From assembly GCA_031127185.1 (NCBI GenBank), contig JARIET010000028.1:1-16903 (forward strand): DNA of 16,903 nucleotides, written 5' to 3'. The notes under the pieces were generated by a model. It was not told where the DNA came from. It did not search any database and saw only the letters and a list, made by a program, of their open reading frames with translations. A program made the position numbers and the translations under genes. Source of the stretch: Gemmatimonadota bacterium (GTDB lineage: Bacteria > Gemmatimonadota > Gemmatimonadetes > Gemmatimonadales > Gemmatimonadaceae). Shown here in pieces: positions 7,425 to 16,903 of this stretch. How positions within the stretch are numbered: position 1 is the stretch's first letter; each line of letters opens with the position of its first letter.

Positions 7425-8666
7425 TCAGCCCGTGAGTTTTGCGTCCATCGCAAGGCGGTAACGCTGCGGATACTGCAGGTCGTCAGCATCGGTGCGAATG
7501 ATGTAGACGGTACCCTGGCCGAACCCGATCAGCCGGTGGTCCTTGGGTAGTGCCACCTTGCCAATCACGCGACCCGCCGCGTCGAATACGTCGTAGGTCG
7601 GGATGTCGTCGCCGGGCTTCCGCGTGCGGAGCACCCATACTTCGCTGTTGGGGCGCGCGACGGCGGCGTTTGCCAGGAACGGCGGCATGACGTCCGGCCA
7701 ATCCGTGAGCGGCGGAATCTCGCCTGGACGTGCACCGCCAATTTCGGTCGAGCGCCGCGTACCACCGCTGCCGGCGTCCACGGTCATCCGCACCGCGTTG
7801 CGCGAATTTCTCGCCCGCTGGTCCTCGATCATTTTCTTCACCGCTGCGTCCACGCGGATCTTCTCGTACGGCACCGGGGCGCCCGACGTCTTCCGGCTTG
7901 CGGCGCTGAAGACATCGAGGTGGTAGTCCGACGCGCGCAGCACAGCAACGCGTCCGTCCGGAAGCACCGCCCAGTCATCGGCCGGGCTCAGCGGGTTCCC
8001 CGTGCCGATGCGCACGTTCATGTTCCCGCGACCGCCCGATACCTGGGCGTTGGCCTTGACGACTTTCCGGTACGCGACCGTGTCGACACGGCGGGCGGCA
8101 CGGTCGAATCGCAGCACCGCCACGCTGTCGGCCGAAACCATCTCGCCGGCGTCGTTCAGGGAGAACGGCATCCCCTCGTAGTAGATGTTGCCCCTGGCGT
8201 CGAAGCCGCGCGGAATTGAAAGGCCACCCAACACAATTCCACCGCGTCCCCCGCGGCCACCCTCACCGCCGGCCGGGGGAGTCGCTGCCTCGAGCCGAAA
8301 ATCGCGGCCGGTCTTGCCGTCCGGATGGATGGTCAGGTACCGCTGGTTGCCGGCGTCGAACAGCGCGGTGCTGTCGCCCGGCAGCGGAACGAGGCGCATG
8401 GGCAGCCCATACTCTCCCGGCCCGGACCCCTCGCGACCGACCGCGGTCGCCGCGCCAGACCGCAGGTCAATGAGCTGAAGGGTCTTGTCACGGGCATCGG
8501 CCACCAGCACGCGACCGTCCTTCAGTTCGCGAATGCCGCTGATGGCGGTGAACGGTTCGCCGTACTCCGATTCCGGCTTGGACAGCGTGAGCGGTCGCTG
8601 CGCAGCCGCCACTACGGGCGCGGCCACAAGGACTGCTGCTGCTGCGATTCTCAGGGAACGATGCAT
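7425..8666 (-). CDS. Exported 6-bladed beta-propeller protein
   Basis: This 413-residue protein has a signal peptide (MHRSLRIAAAAVLVAAPVVA, cleavage near AAAQ, residue 23). It then shows propeller-type repeats: AISGIRELKDGRVLVADARD, LQLIDLRSGAATAVGREGSG, PGEYGLP and NIYYEG. The GREGSGPGEYG motif is typical of the 6-bladed beta-propeller/NHL-like family found in Bacteroidota and Gemmatimonadota. A Gly/Arg-rich low-complexity insert (residues about 131-149, GGEGGRGGRGG) interrupts the second to third blade. No enzymatic residues are recognised, and such propellers usually bind ligands or partner proteins in the periplasm or at the surface. The ATG at 8666 has no obvious ribosome site; upstream bases on the coding strand are C-rich. 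The gene lies downstream of gyrA on the same strand but is separated from it by a large palindrome, so it is probably a separate unit. Confidence 0.8.
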   Translation of the reverse strand: MHRSLRIAAAAVLVAAPVVAAAQRPLTLSKPESEYGEPFTAISGIRELKDGRVLVADARDKTLQLIDLRSGAATAVGREGSGPGEYGLPMRLVPLPGDSTALFDAGNQRYLTIHPDGKTGRDFRLEAATPPAGGEGGRGGRGGIVLGGLSIPRGFDARGNIYYEGMPFSLNDAGEMVSADSVAVLRFDRAARRVDTVAYRKVVKANAQVSGGRGNMNVRIGTGNPLSPADDWAVLPDGRVAVLRASDYHLDVFSAASRKTSGAPVPYEKIRVDAAVKKMIEDQRARNSRNAVRMTVDAGSGGTRRSTEIGGARPGEIPPLTDWPDVMPPFLANAAVARPNSEVWVLRTRKPGDDIPTYDVFDAAGRVIGKVALPKDHRLIGFGQGTVYIIRTDADDLQYPQRYRLAMDAKLTG

Positions 8667-8736
8667 ATGAATGAAGGGGGTTGGGGACTGGCCTATTAGT
8701 CCCGTCTGACCAGCTAATGGGTTTCCGACGGGCTTC

Positions 8737-8913
8737 TACGGCGGGGACGCGGATTTCCGCAGATTGGAACTACCATGAACGCGGATACTGCAACTGATAG
8801 GGGGAACGACAGCTTGAGCCGACGCTGTTGTTCCCCCTGTTCAGTATCCGCGTTCATCCTGGGTTATCCGCCGTGATCCGCGTCCACGTCGTAAAACCCG
8901 CGTCCCCGCCGTA
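8737..8913. repeat. Nested palindromic intergenic element (about 177 bp)
   Basis: The outer arms at 8737-8756 and 8894-8913 are inverted copies matching at 19 of 20 bases (core GGCGGGGACGCGGAT). A perfect 16-bp inner stem pairs 8775-8790 with 8842-8857 (ATGAACGCGGATACTG and its complement). A further stem pairs 8799-8807 with 8830-8838 (AGGGGGAAC/GTTCCCCCT), extended by 8808-8813 with 8824-8829 around a 10-base loop. The right arm also contains a direct repeat: 8878-8894 against 8898-8914 match at 15 of 17 (CCGCGTCC-CG-CGTAA). The element starts four bases after the gyrA stop and has no coding potential I trust. It could be a dispersed REP/MITE-like repeat, a terminator for gyrA, or a structured RNA. 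Confidence 0.7.
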
Positions 8914-8917
8914 ATAC

Positions 8918-11443
<2,526 letters not shown>

Positions 11444-11502
11444 TTCCTGGGCGGAAAGAGGGGGTTCCGGGCCGCTGCACTGGCTGAAAAACCGAACGTG
11501 GA

Positions 11503-11531
11503 AATCTACCGGTTACGACGGTGCAAATCAA
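11503..11531 (-). promoter_or_regulatory. Candidate sigma70-type promoter for gyrA
   Basis: On the minus strand, TTGATT (11531-11526) and TAGATT (11508-11503) are separated by exactly 17 bases. Each matches 4 of 6 consensus bases, including the most conserved ones. The predicted transcript start is near 11496, leaving a leader of about 53 bases before the gyrA ATG. It lies in the 185-base gap between the membrane-protein gene and gyrA. No other convincing element was seen in that gap. Placement rests on motif matching only. Confidence 0.45.
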
Positions 11532-11628
11532 TAGCTTGTCGACCGTCTAACCCATTGGGCTGCAGCGCCTTACAGTACCCACAACCGAGGGTCGTCCGGG
11601 AGTGTGGAAAACCTGCCCGGTGGGGGCG

Positions 11629-12363
11629 CTACAGCCGCGGCGGCGCAGCGTCGTCGGCCAGCCCTTCCGCCGCCTCTTCCGTCGCGACTTCCTTCGCCAG
11701 TGCGTCGCGTTCCGCCTTGTACCGGTTGTACCAGGTGCGGGCAATCTCGCCGGCGAGCTCGCGCGTCCCCAGGCCGAACGAGAGCGCCGCCGCCAAGGCC
11801 ACTGCACCGAAGATGATCGCAAATGCGGTGGTCACAATGTTCGTCGCAACGCCGAGTTCCTGCAGCGACATGAACACGGCAAGCATCACGACGCCGGCCT
11901 TGCCCACGCGCGCCAGCGTCGGGCCACCGTGCAGGGCGTGCGTGCTCGCCATGATGAGCCCGCCCACAAAGTCACCGAGGACGATGCCGAGAATCACGAT
12001 CACAATCGCCGCAATCACGCTCGGCACATAGCCGACCAGCTCCGAAAAAACCGGAGCCAGCGAGTCGATGCCGAGCGCGTTGGCCGCGATCAGCATGGCC
12101 GTGAACATCACCACCCAGAACGCGAGGTGGGCCAGGATGCGCGAGGGATTGAAATGCGCCGCCGCGCTATCGACTGCGCTCAACACTCCAACCTTGCGGA
12201 GCAGGTCATTCAGGCGAAGCCGGCGCAGCACCCGGGCGAAGCCCTTTTGCACGAGCTTTGCGAGAACGAACCCGACCAACAGCACGAAGCCGGCGCCCAA
12301 CAGCGACGGAAGAAATTCCCAGAGCAGCGAAAGACTCTGCTGCAGCCGGTCTGTAAAGTTCAA
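11629..12363 (-). CDS. Conserved-TM-helix (mechanosensitive-channel-like) membrane protein
   Basis: This 244-residue integral membrane protein starts at a TTG (12363). No alternative start lies just upstream in frame, and MNFTDRLQQSLSLLWEFLPS matches how this family usually begins. Hydrophobic segments lie at about residues 17-38, 76-98, 112-138 and 155-198. The repeated pattern of a Gly-rich helix followed by basic residues (LLVGFVLAKLVQKGFARVLRR, then LGIVLGDFVGGLIMAS) resembles the conserved TM helix family (TM_helix, PF05552), related to small mechanosensitive channels. The MscS beta-domain is not evident, so channel activity is uncertain. The C-terminus is charged and probably cytoplasmic (KAERDALAKEVATEEAAEG). 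No clear ribosome site is visible. It lies between the 12397-13617 gene (33 bases away) and gyrA, all on the same strand. Confidence 0.75.
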   Translation of the reverse strand: MNFTDRLQQSLSLLWEFLPSLLGAGFVLLVGFVLAKLVQKGFARVLRRLRLNDLLRKVGVLSAVDSAAAHFNPSRILAHLAFWVVMFTAMLIAANALGIDSLAPVFSELVGYVPSVIAAIVIVILGIVLGDFVGGLIMASTHALHGGPTLARVGKAGVVMLAVFMSLQELGVATNIVTTAFAIIFGAVALAAALSFGLGTRELAGEIARTWYNRYKAERDALAKEVATEEAAEGLADDAAPPRL

Positions 12364-12396
12364 AGCGAGGGCACTCGTGGAAAGATGCCCTGAAAT

Positions 12397-13617
12397 CTAG
12401 AAGCGGATGGACCCCAATGTGTAGGATCCGCGCGCGCCTGACGCCGCCGCGACAAAGCCAATCGGGTTCAACTTCAGACTTCCAATGCGCAGACCGGCAT
12501 CCGCACTGGGCCCGGCGTACCGCTGAGCCAGCGCAACGCCAGCGGCCGCGCCCACGGTGGCGAGCCCTGCCGTGAGCGGAGTCCAGCGCGAGTCCGCAGA
12601 ACCCGTCAGAAGGGCCACGCCCGCCCCCATCAGTCCACCGGCGATTCCACCCGCCGCCACCCAGCGCCCTTGCTCCACTGAGTGGTCATAGCGCCTGGCA
12701 AGCAGAAAGTCGCCTGCCACGAGCCCGGCCAGTCCCCCGACGCTGAGGGCCAGGGCCGTCTCCCGCTCTGAGTGATCGCCGTTGGCGATAGCGGTGAGAC
12801 CCGCCAGCATGCCGACGCCGGCCGACGCGCTCATCGCCGAAAGATCACCCGCCGTCACGTTGTACGGCGCGAGTGCGACGTACGCCTGGCCAAGCGGTGC
12901 ACCAGCCACCATGCCGGCGAGCGTGGCGGTCAGACGTGTTCGGTTCCGCACGCCACCCCCGGTCACACCGGTCGCCGTGGCAACGCCGTACCCGGCCAGA
13001 CCGAGGATGTCCGAGCCGAAGATCGTTGCCGCCGCCTCGCCCGAATCCATCGTGCGGCCGCGCCAGAGGGCAGCCGCCGTTCCGCCCACCGATCCGACCA
13101 ACATGGCGGTTGCCGCCATATGCCGGTCGGCGCCGCCAACCTCCGCGAGCAGCGCACCGGCAATCGCCCCCCGGATCGGCAGGTGCGTCGCGAGTTGTTG
13201 CATGGGGTCGGTGACCTTCATCTGCCGCGAAAACTCCGCGGCGGCGACGTACGAACCGCCAGCGACAAAGAGGTAGCTCACGCCCCACGCTATGTCGTTG
13301 CGCGCAACCACCGTAGCAATCGCGGGCGCGTAGATGGCCGCGCCGAGCAGCGCCTGGTTGCGCACGAAGTCGCCGCGGAATCCGGCGGCAATCGCGGGTG
13401 ACGCTGCAGCCGCCGGCGTCGTCCGCGGGTTGCCGTTGTTCCGCGAAGCACTGTCGGCGAGTTCGAGGCGAGGCCTCGGCGCCGCGTCCTGCGCGTGTAC
13501 CGCCCAGGGCACGGCCACAAACGCCGCGCAGAGGGATGTGGCCAACGCGGCGCCGAGGACCGCACGCAACGCGGCCAGAATTCGGCGAGGAGTGAGCGAT
13601 TCGTGCTGTCGAACCAC
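12397..13617 (-). CDS. Gly/Ala-rich exported or membrane protein of unknown function
   Basis: I do not recognise a named family. The open frame reaches 13833, but its first residues are antisense to the zinc-ribbon gene. The preferred start is the GTG at 13617, with AGGT seven bases upstream, giving 406 residues and a signal peptide (hydrophobic core AALRAVLGAALATSLCAAFV, cleavage after AVHAQ, about residue 43). A GTG at 13653, preceded by AAGGGGGA, is an alternative and gives 418 residues. The mature part contains a polar linker (residues about 44-75). It is followed by many Gly/Ala-rich hydrophobic stretches of 15-25 residues with glycine-zipper spacing (GGIAGGLMGAGVALLTG, GGLAGLVAGDFLLARRYDHS). 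These could be membrane helices or tightly packed barrel strands. It follows the zinc-ribbon and dehydrogenase genes on the same strand and may be co-transcribed. Function is unknown. Confidence 0.7.
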   Translation of the reverse strand: MVRQHESLTPRRILAALRAVLGAALATSLCAAFVAVPWAVHAQDAAPRPRLELADSASRNNGNPRTTPAAAASPAIAAGFRGDFVRNQALLGAAIYAPAIATVVARNDIAWGVSYLFVAGGSYVAAAEFSRQMKVTDPMQQLATHLPIRGAIAGALLAEVGGADRHMAATAMLVGSVGGTAAALWRGRTMDSGEAAATIFGSDILGLAGYGVATATGVTGGGVRNRTRLTATLAGMVAGAPLGQAYVALAPYNVTAGDLSAMSASAGVGMLAGLTAIANGDHSERETALALSVGGLAGLVAGDFLLARRYDHSVEQGRWVAAGGIAGGLMGAGVALLTGSADSRWTPLTAGLATVGAAAGVALAQRYAGPSADAGLRIGSLKLNPIGFVAAASGARGSYTLGSIRF

Positions 13618-13694
13618 GGGCGTTACCTGATCGGAGAGGGGAACTGCTACCACCGTCCCCCTTCTGACGACTAAACCCGCCCTGGTGTATCGCG

Positions 13695-13916
13695 CTAGTT
13701 CCGCGTGCCGCGACGGACGTCGAAGAGTGCGCTTCTGCGACACTTTGGGCAGATCAACCACTCGCGTTTGCGGGCATAACCAAGGCCAAAGCTCCCGCCG
13801 CCAATTGGCCGCTCGGTCATCGCGACGTCGCAACGCGGGCAGCTCGGCATGGCGCCATCGCGGATGGTGGCACGCATCGCCCGCTGTTCGGCCGCCGTGT
13901 ACGCCGGATCGTCCAC
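13695..13916 (-). CDS. Small zinc-ribbon protein
   Basis: This 73-residue protein has two Cys-x2-Cys knuckles: CPRC (Cys26, Cys29) and CPKC (Cys56, Cys59). They are separated by a Gly-rich turn (PIGGGSFGLGY) and a basic strand (ARKREWLI). This is the layout of a zinc ribbon similar to the zf-TFIIB or rubredoxin-like classes, and it probably binds one Zn(II). The GTG start directly abuts the TGA of the dehydrogenase gene (TGAGTG), so the two are almost certainly translationally coupled. No DNA-binding or catalytic domain accompanies it, so its role is unknown. A nucleic-acid or protein-interaction role would be typical of small ribbons. The next gene downstream starts 77 bases away (or 41 with the longer start). 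Confidence 0.72.
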   Translation of the reverse strand: MDDPAYTAAEQRAMRATIRDGAMPSCPRCDVAMTERPIGGGSFGLGYARKREWLICPKCRRSALFDVRRGTRN

Positions 13917-14960
13917 TCAGCCTGCCTGCACCTGGATCACGACTTTCCCAAAGTGCTGTCCTGACGCCAGGCGATCAAATGCCTCGCGCCCTCGCTCGAT
14001 GGGGAACACGGAATCCACAGGCATCGTCAGTCGGCCCGCCAGGACCTCGGCCACCATTGCCGTGAACTCCTGCTCTGACCCCATCGTCGAGCCCAGGATT
14101 GACCACTGATTCCAGAAGAGGCGACGCACGTCAGTCTCAACCATCGGTCCGGTCGTGGCCCCGCAAGTCACCAGTCGACCTCGCCGGCCCAGCGCACCGA
14201 GCGAGGCCTTCCAGCTTGCCGCGCCGGAGTTGTCGACCACCACCGTGGCGCCCCGTTTCCCCGTGCGCGCGCGCACTTCGCGCGCCACATCCTGGACCGT
14301 GTAGTTGATCGTGTCATCGGCGCCGAGCGCGCGGGCCTGCGTGAGCTTGGCCTCGCTGGACGACGTCACCCACACCGTGGCACCGCGCGACTTCGCGATC
14401 TGGAGCGCGGCCAGAGCCACCGGACTGCCGATGCCCTGGATGAGCACGAGGTCATCAGCGCGCACCTCTGCACGCGTGATGAGCATGCGCCAGGCCGTGA
14501 GCGTGGCGAGCGGAAACGCCGCGGCGACATCGTCCGGAATGGCCTCCGGTATGCGCGCGACGTGGGTCGCGGGCACCACCACCTGCTCGGCGAACGTGCC
14601 GGGCCGGTGTTCGCCAAGCACGGCAAACTTCACGCACAGCGGATGCTCACCCATCGCGCAGTACTCGCAACTGCCGCAGCCGATCCCCGGATTGATTACC
14701 ACCCGGTCGCCGACGCCAACCTGTGTCACGCCCGACCCGACGGCGTCAATCACGCCGACGGCGTCCGATCCCAGGATCCACGGCGCCGTAATGGTCACGC
14801 CGGGCAAGCCCGCCACGACGAAAAGATCGAGGTGGTTCAGCGACGCTGCCGTCACCCGCACGCGGACATCCGTCGTCTCGTTGAGCGCCGGTGCGGCGAT
14901 ATCATCGCGGCATTCGATGCGCTCGTGGCCGCCATGCGCGCTGATGATTAGCGCGCGCAC
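13917..14960 (-). CDS. Zinc-binding-family (MDR) NAD(P)-dependent dehydrogenase
   Basis: This is a 347-residue medium-chain dehydrogenase/reductase. The GroES-like half contains the structural-zinc lobe, with four cysteines in the standard spacing (Cys95, Cys98, Cys101, Cys109 in GCGSCEYC...C). The usual catalytic-zinc ligands are missing: the region that normally carries Cys reads SLNHLD (residues 40-45), and the GHE motif is replaced by GSDAVG (64-69). The nucleotide-binding fold begins at [15 protein letters not shown] (176-190), a variant of the Gly-rich loop. The mix suggests a reductase acting without catalytic zinc, as in quinone oxidoreductase-like members, rather than a true alcohol dehydrogenase; the substrate is unknown. 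The GTG at 14960 has a good GGGAG ribosome site. The gene is divergent from sucB, with 75 bases between starts, and is the first of a probable three-gene run with the zinc-ribbon gene. Confidence 0.85.
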   Translation of the reverse strand: MRALIISAHGGHERIECRDDIAAPALNETTDVRVRVTAASLNHLDLFVVAGLPGVTITAPWILGSDAVGVIDAVGSGVTQVGVGDRVVINPGIGCGSCEYCAMGEHPLCVKFAVLGEHRPGTFAEQVVVPATHVARIPEAIPDDVAAAFPLATLTAWRMLITRAEVRADDLVLIQGIGSPVALAALQIAKSRGATVWVTSSSEAKLTQARALGADDTINYTVQDVAREVRARTGKRGATVVVDNSGAASWKASLGALGRRGRLVTCGATTGPMVETDVRRLFWNQWSILGSTMGSEQEFTAMVAEVLAGRLTMPVDSVFPIERGREAFDRLASGQHFGKVVIQVQAG

Positions 14961-14997
14961 GAGCTCTCCCGCCGCGTTCGACGGAGCATCTTAGGCG

Positions 14998-15027
14998 TGG
15001 ACGATTGGTGTGGCATGGCCCTATTAT
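14998..15027 (+). promoter_or_regulatory. Candidate promoter for a leaderless sucB transcript
   Basis: TATTAT at 15022-15027 matches the -10 consensus at 5 of 6 bases. TGGACG at 14998-15003, 18 bases upstream, matches the -35 consensus at 4 of 6. Transcription would then begin at about 15034-15036, that is, at or just before the ATG at 15036. No ribosome binding sequence precedes that ATG. This fits a leaderless mRNA but rests on motif matching alone. Confidence 0.4.
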
Positions 15028-15035
15028 GTTCGTTC

Positions 15036-16343
15036 ATGGTCTCGATCAAAGTTCCCCCGCTCGGCGAGTCCATCACAGAGGCGACCGTCTCGCGTTGGTT
15101 GAAGCGCGAGGGCGAAGCCGTCGCCGCCGGCGAAACGCTCGTCGAGCTTGAGACCGACAAGATCACAGTCGAAGTGCCCGCACTCAAGGCGGGCGTGCTG
15201 ACCCGACGTTCGCGAGCTGAAGGCGATGTGGTCGGCGTGAGCGACGTTTTGGGCGATTTGGACGACTCCGTAGGTGCTGCGACAACAGTTGCGCCAGTTG
15301 CAACGGCCGCTCCCCCGGCGCCGCGAGCCGAAGCCGCCCGTCCCCCCGAGTCCCCCCACGTCCCGCCCTCTCCCGTAGTTCCCCCGCCGGCATCGCCTGA
15401 CGTTCGCTCCGCCCCATCCGCCCGCAAGCTGGCCGACGAAGCCGGAGTAAACCTGGCGGAGGTCCAAGGCACCGGCCGCGGCGGAGTGGTCAGCCGCCCA
15501 GATGTTGTCGCGGCGATGGCGGCACCAGTCCCTGCCGCCGCACCGGAACCCGCCCATCCCCCCACGTCCCCCCACGTCCCGTCGTCCCCCGCAGTTCCCC
15601 CGACGCTTCATTCTCAATTCGCACTCAACCGTCCGGCCACCGAACAGCATCGCGACATTCGCGAGAAGATGACGACGCGCCGCAAGCGCATCGCCGAGAA
15701 TCTCCTTGCTGCGCAGCACAACACCGCGCACCTCACGACGTTCAACGAAATCGACATGACAGCGGTCGCGGCCCTCCGCGACCGGATGCGCGAACGCGTC
15801 GAGAAGACGCACGGCGTGAAGCTCAGCTACATGCCCTTCTTCGCCAAGGCCGCCGTCATCGCCCTTGAGCAGTTCCGCAGCGTGAACGGCAAGGTTGATG
15901 GTGATTCCATCGTCTACCACAACTATGTGAACCTCGGCATCGCCGTGGCCAGCGACGCCGGGCTCGTCGTGCCCAACCTCAAGGAAGCCCAGCGCATGGG
16001 CGTCCTGGCGATGGCCAGGGAGATTGCGGCGCTGGCGCAGCGCGCGCGAGAGAGCAAACTGACGATCGATGACCTCACCGGCGGAACGTTCACCATCACG
16101 AACGGCGGCGTCTTCGGTTCACTCCTGTCGACGCCGATCATCAACTATCCGCAGGTGGGCATTCTCGGGCTGCACAAGATGCAGGACCGCCCCGTGGCAG
16201 TGAACGGTCAGGTCGTGATTCGCCCCATGATGTACACGGCGCTCTCGTACGACCACCGCATGATCGACGGCCAACAGGCCGTGCTCTTCCTCGTTCGCGT
16301 CAAGGAACTGATGGAAGACCCGGAGTCGATGCTCATCTCCTGA
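15036..16343 (+). CDS. sucB: Dihydrolipoyllysine-residue succinyltransferase, E2 of 2-oxoglutarate dehydrogenase
   Basis: The product (435 residues) is the E2 core of the 2-oxoglutarate dehydrogenase complex, which transfers the succinyl group from lipoamide to CoA in the TCA cycle. Residues 2-76 are one lipoyl domain with the lipoylated Lys42 in [10 protein letters not shown] Pro/Ala-rich linker follows, then the E1/E3-binding domain at about residues 125-160 ([20 protein letters not shown]), a second Pro-rich linker, and the catalytic domain from about 205. The active-site His407 and Asp411 lie in SYDHRMIDG near the C-terminus. The PPLGES start and the [10 protein letters not shown] segment favour the succinyl over the acetyl or branched-chain enzyme. 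The ATG at 15036 begins the lipoyl domain exactly; an in-frame ATG at 15015 and an open frame from 14997 are less likely. No ribosome site is seen. sucA and lpd are not adjacent. The two linkers share a repeated DNA segment. Confidence 0.93.
   Translation: MVSIKVPPLGESITEATVSRWLKREGEAVAAGETLVELETDKITVEVPALKAGVLTRRSRAEGDVVGVSDVLGDLDDSVGAATTVAPVATAAPPAPRAEAARPPESPHVPPSPVVPPPASPDVRSAPSARKLADEAGVNLAEVQGTGRGGVVSRPDVVAAMAAPVPAAAPEPAHPPTSPHVPSSPAVPPTLHSQFALNRPATEQHRDIREKMTTRRKRIAENLLAAQHNTAHLTTFNEIDMTAVAALRDRMRERVEKTHGVKLSYMPFFAKAAVIALEQFRSVNGKVDGDSIVYHNYVNLGIAVASDAGLVVPNLKEAQRMGVLAMAREIAALAQRARESKLTIDDLTGGTFTITNGGVFGSLLSTPIINYPQVGILGLHKMQDRPVAVNGQVVIRPMMYTALSYDHRMIDGQQAVLFLVRVKELMEDPESMLIS
15337..15386 (+). 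repeat. Direct repeat in the sucB linker, copy 1
   Basis: This 50-base C-rich segment encodes the linker between the lipoyl and the peripheral subunit-binding domain. It matches copy 2 (15553-15602) at about 43 of 50 bases without gaps and is in the same reading frame. The encoded peptides are [16 protein letters not shown] and [16 protein letters not shown]. Confidence 0.75.
15553..15602 (+). repeat. Direct repeat in the sucB linker, copy 2
   Basis: This is the second copy of the C-rich segment, located between the subunit-binding domain and the catalytic domain of SucB. It carries a local triplication-like run of TCCCCCCACG units at its start. It is in frame with copy 1 and encodes another flexible Pro-rich linker. 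Confidence 0.75.
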
Positions 16344-16373
16344 GCGCGATCAACCCCGTCTACTTGAATCGAA

Positions 16374-16903
16374 TCAGGGCTTGCCAGGTGCCGTAAAGGT
16401 CACCGGAAACTGGAAGAGCTGCGCGACGGGCCGCCCCGCGCGCTGAGCGGCGAAGAAGTTCGCCTCGAGCAGCGCCACACGCACGGCCTCGCCGAACATG
16501 ATGTGCGTCGCTGAGACCACGCCGATTGATTCGCGATCGACCTTCCCGTCGGCGCCAATGATGAACTCCACTACTGCGGAACCGCTCACGCCGGCCGCGC
16601 GCAATGAATCCGGGTACTGGGGTTGTTGGATTGAGACGATCCGGGCTGGCTGATCCACTTCGGCCGCCACAAAGACCCGCTGCGCGTCGAGCAGGCGCGC
16701 GATGGAATCCGCGTCAATCTTGGGCCTGCGCACCGGCCGCTCCCCGTGGCGCGTCCAGATCACGATCGCACCGCACCCCGCGGCCTGCGGCGGACCCTGG
16801 AACTGCGCAGGCACGAGCGAGGCGCCCGAATACACTTCGATCGCCTCCACGGTCTGCGGCGGCTGCACATCGGGGTCAAATGGCACGCCGAGGAGCGGTT
16901 GCC
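16374..16903 (-). CDS. TonB C-terminal domain protein with TonB-receptor-plug-like segment, 5' end beyond window
   Basis: The frame is open through the right edge, reading QPLLG before an internal GTG at 16886. The true start is probably outside the window, and about 176 residues are visible. The C-terminal part, about 80 residues, is a TonB C-terminal domain: PQYPDSLRAAGVSGSAVVEF, GADGKVDRESIGVVSATH, then FGEAVRVALLEANFFAAQ and QLFQFPVTF. The segment before it (VEAIEVYSGASLVPAQFQGP ... GCGAIVIWTR) resembles the end of a TonB-dependent receptor plug domain. In the family, TonB_C domains contact receptors in the periplasm to transmit energy. Having both pieces in one chain is unusual, and no transmembrane anchor is visible in this part. 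It converges with sucB, only 30 bases apart, with no clear terminator between them. The exact function is unknown. Confidence 0.8.
   Translation of the reverse strand, partial: QPLLGVPFDPDVQPPQTVEAIEVYSGASLVPAQFQGPPQAAGCGAIVIWTRHGERPVRRPKIDADSIARLLDAQRVFVAAEVDQPARIVSIQQPQYPDSLRAAGVSGSAVVEFIIGADGKVDRESIGVVSATHIMFGEAVRVALLEANFFAAQRAGRPVAQLFQFPVTFTAPGKP

Noticed and set aside
8695..8732. Small inverted repeats (CCCGTC/GACGGG and ATTAG/CTAAT) upstream of the beta-propeller gene
   Set aside because: The two pairs interlock rather than nest, and they are short. I could not distinguish an operator or pseudoknot from chance.
11606..11628. Possible terminator after the membrane-protein gene
   Set aside because: Only a 4-bp stem (GCCC/GGGC) followed by AGGTTTT could be drawn, which is too weak to call in GC-rich DNA.
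13618..13833. N-terminal extension of the Gly/Ala-rich protein frame
   Set aside because: Most of it is antisense-free but out of frame with the zinc-ribbon gene and gives an Arg/Trp-rich leader before the signal peptide. The GTG at 13617 (or 13653) explains the N-terminus better.

Overview
This is a GC-rich bacterial window, clearly Gram-negative in character: it holds several signal peptides, lipoprotein signals, outer-membrane-type proteins and a TonB C-terminal domain. GTG and TTG starts are frequent. The mix of a DUF5916/CBM9-like outer-membrane protein, a 6-bladed beta-propeller protein, Big2 (bacterial Ig-like) lipoproteins and plug-plus-TonB_C proteins is reminiscent of Gemmatimonadota. 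That assignment is inference from gene content; no rRNA gene is present to test it.

Layout. Positions 1-2949 (minus strand) hold a three-gene cassette in which both junctions are TAATG stop/start overlaps: a CsgG-like lipoprotein, a probable outer-membrane protein, and an Ig-like (Big2) lipoprotein that runs off the left edge. Positions 3041-5764 (minus) encode a large CBM9-like/DUF5916 outer-membrane protein. Positions 5850-6533 (minus) encode a small secreted lectin-like protein, ending in a very strong hairpin. Positions 6670-7329 (plus, divergent) encode a lipoprotein that joins a Big2 domain to a cupredoxin with an amicyanin-type copper loop. A perfect 14-bp stem separates it from the convergent beta-propeller gene at 7425-8666 (minus). 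A nested palindromic element of about 177 bp (8737-8913) lies between that gene and gyrA.

Housekeeping part. gyrA (8918-11443, minus) has a plausible sigma70-type promoter at 11503-11531. Upstream of it, on the same strand, are a conserved-TM-helix (mechanosensitive-channel-like) membrane protein (11629-12363) and a run of three genes: a zinc-binding-family dehydrogenase (13917-14960), an abutting zinc-ribbon protein (13695-13916) and a Gly/Ala-rich exported protein of unknown function (12397-13617). Divergent from the dehydrogenase is the E2 subunit of 2-oxoglutarate dehydrogenase (sucB, 15036-16343, plus), whose start looks leaderless. The right edge holds the 3' part of a minus-strand gene joining a TonB-receptor-plug-like segment to a TonB C-terminal domain.

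The cell-envelope genes on the left form several transcription units rather than one pathway. The most system-like part is the TAATG-coupled CsgG-like / outer-membrane protein / Ig-like lipoprotein cassette. No stretch longer than about 300 bases lacks a gene. I saw no tRNA, rRNA, CRISPR array, insertion sequence or prophage gene.
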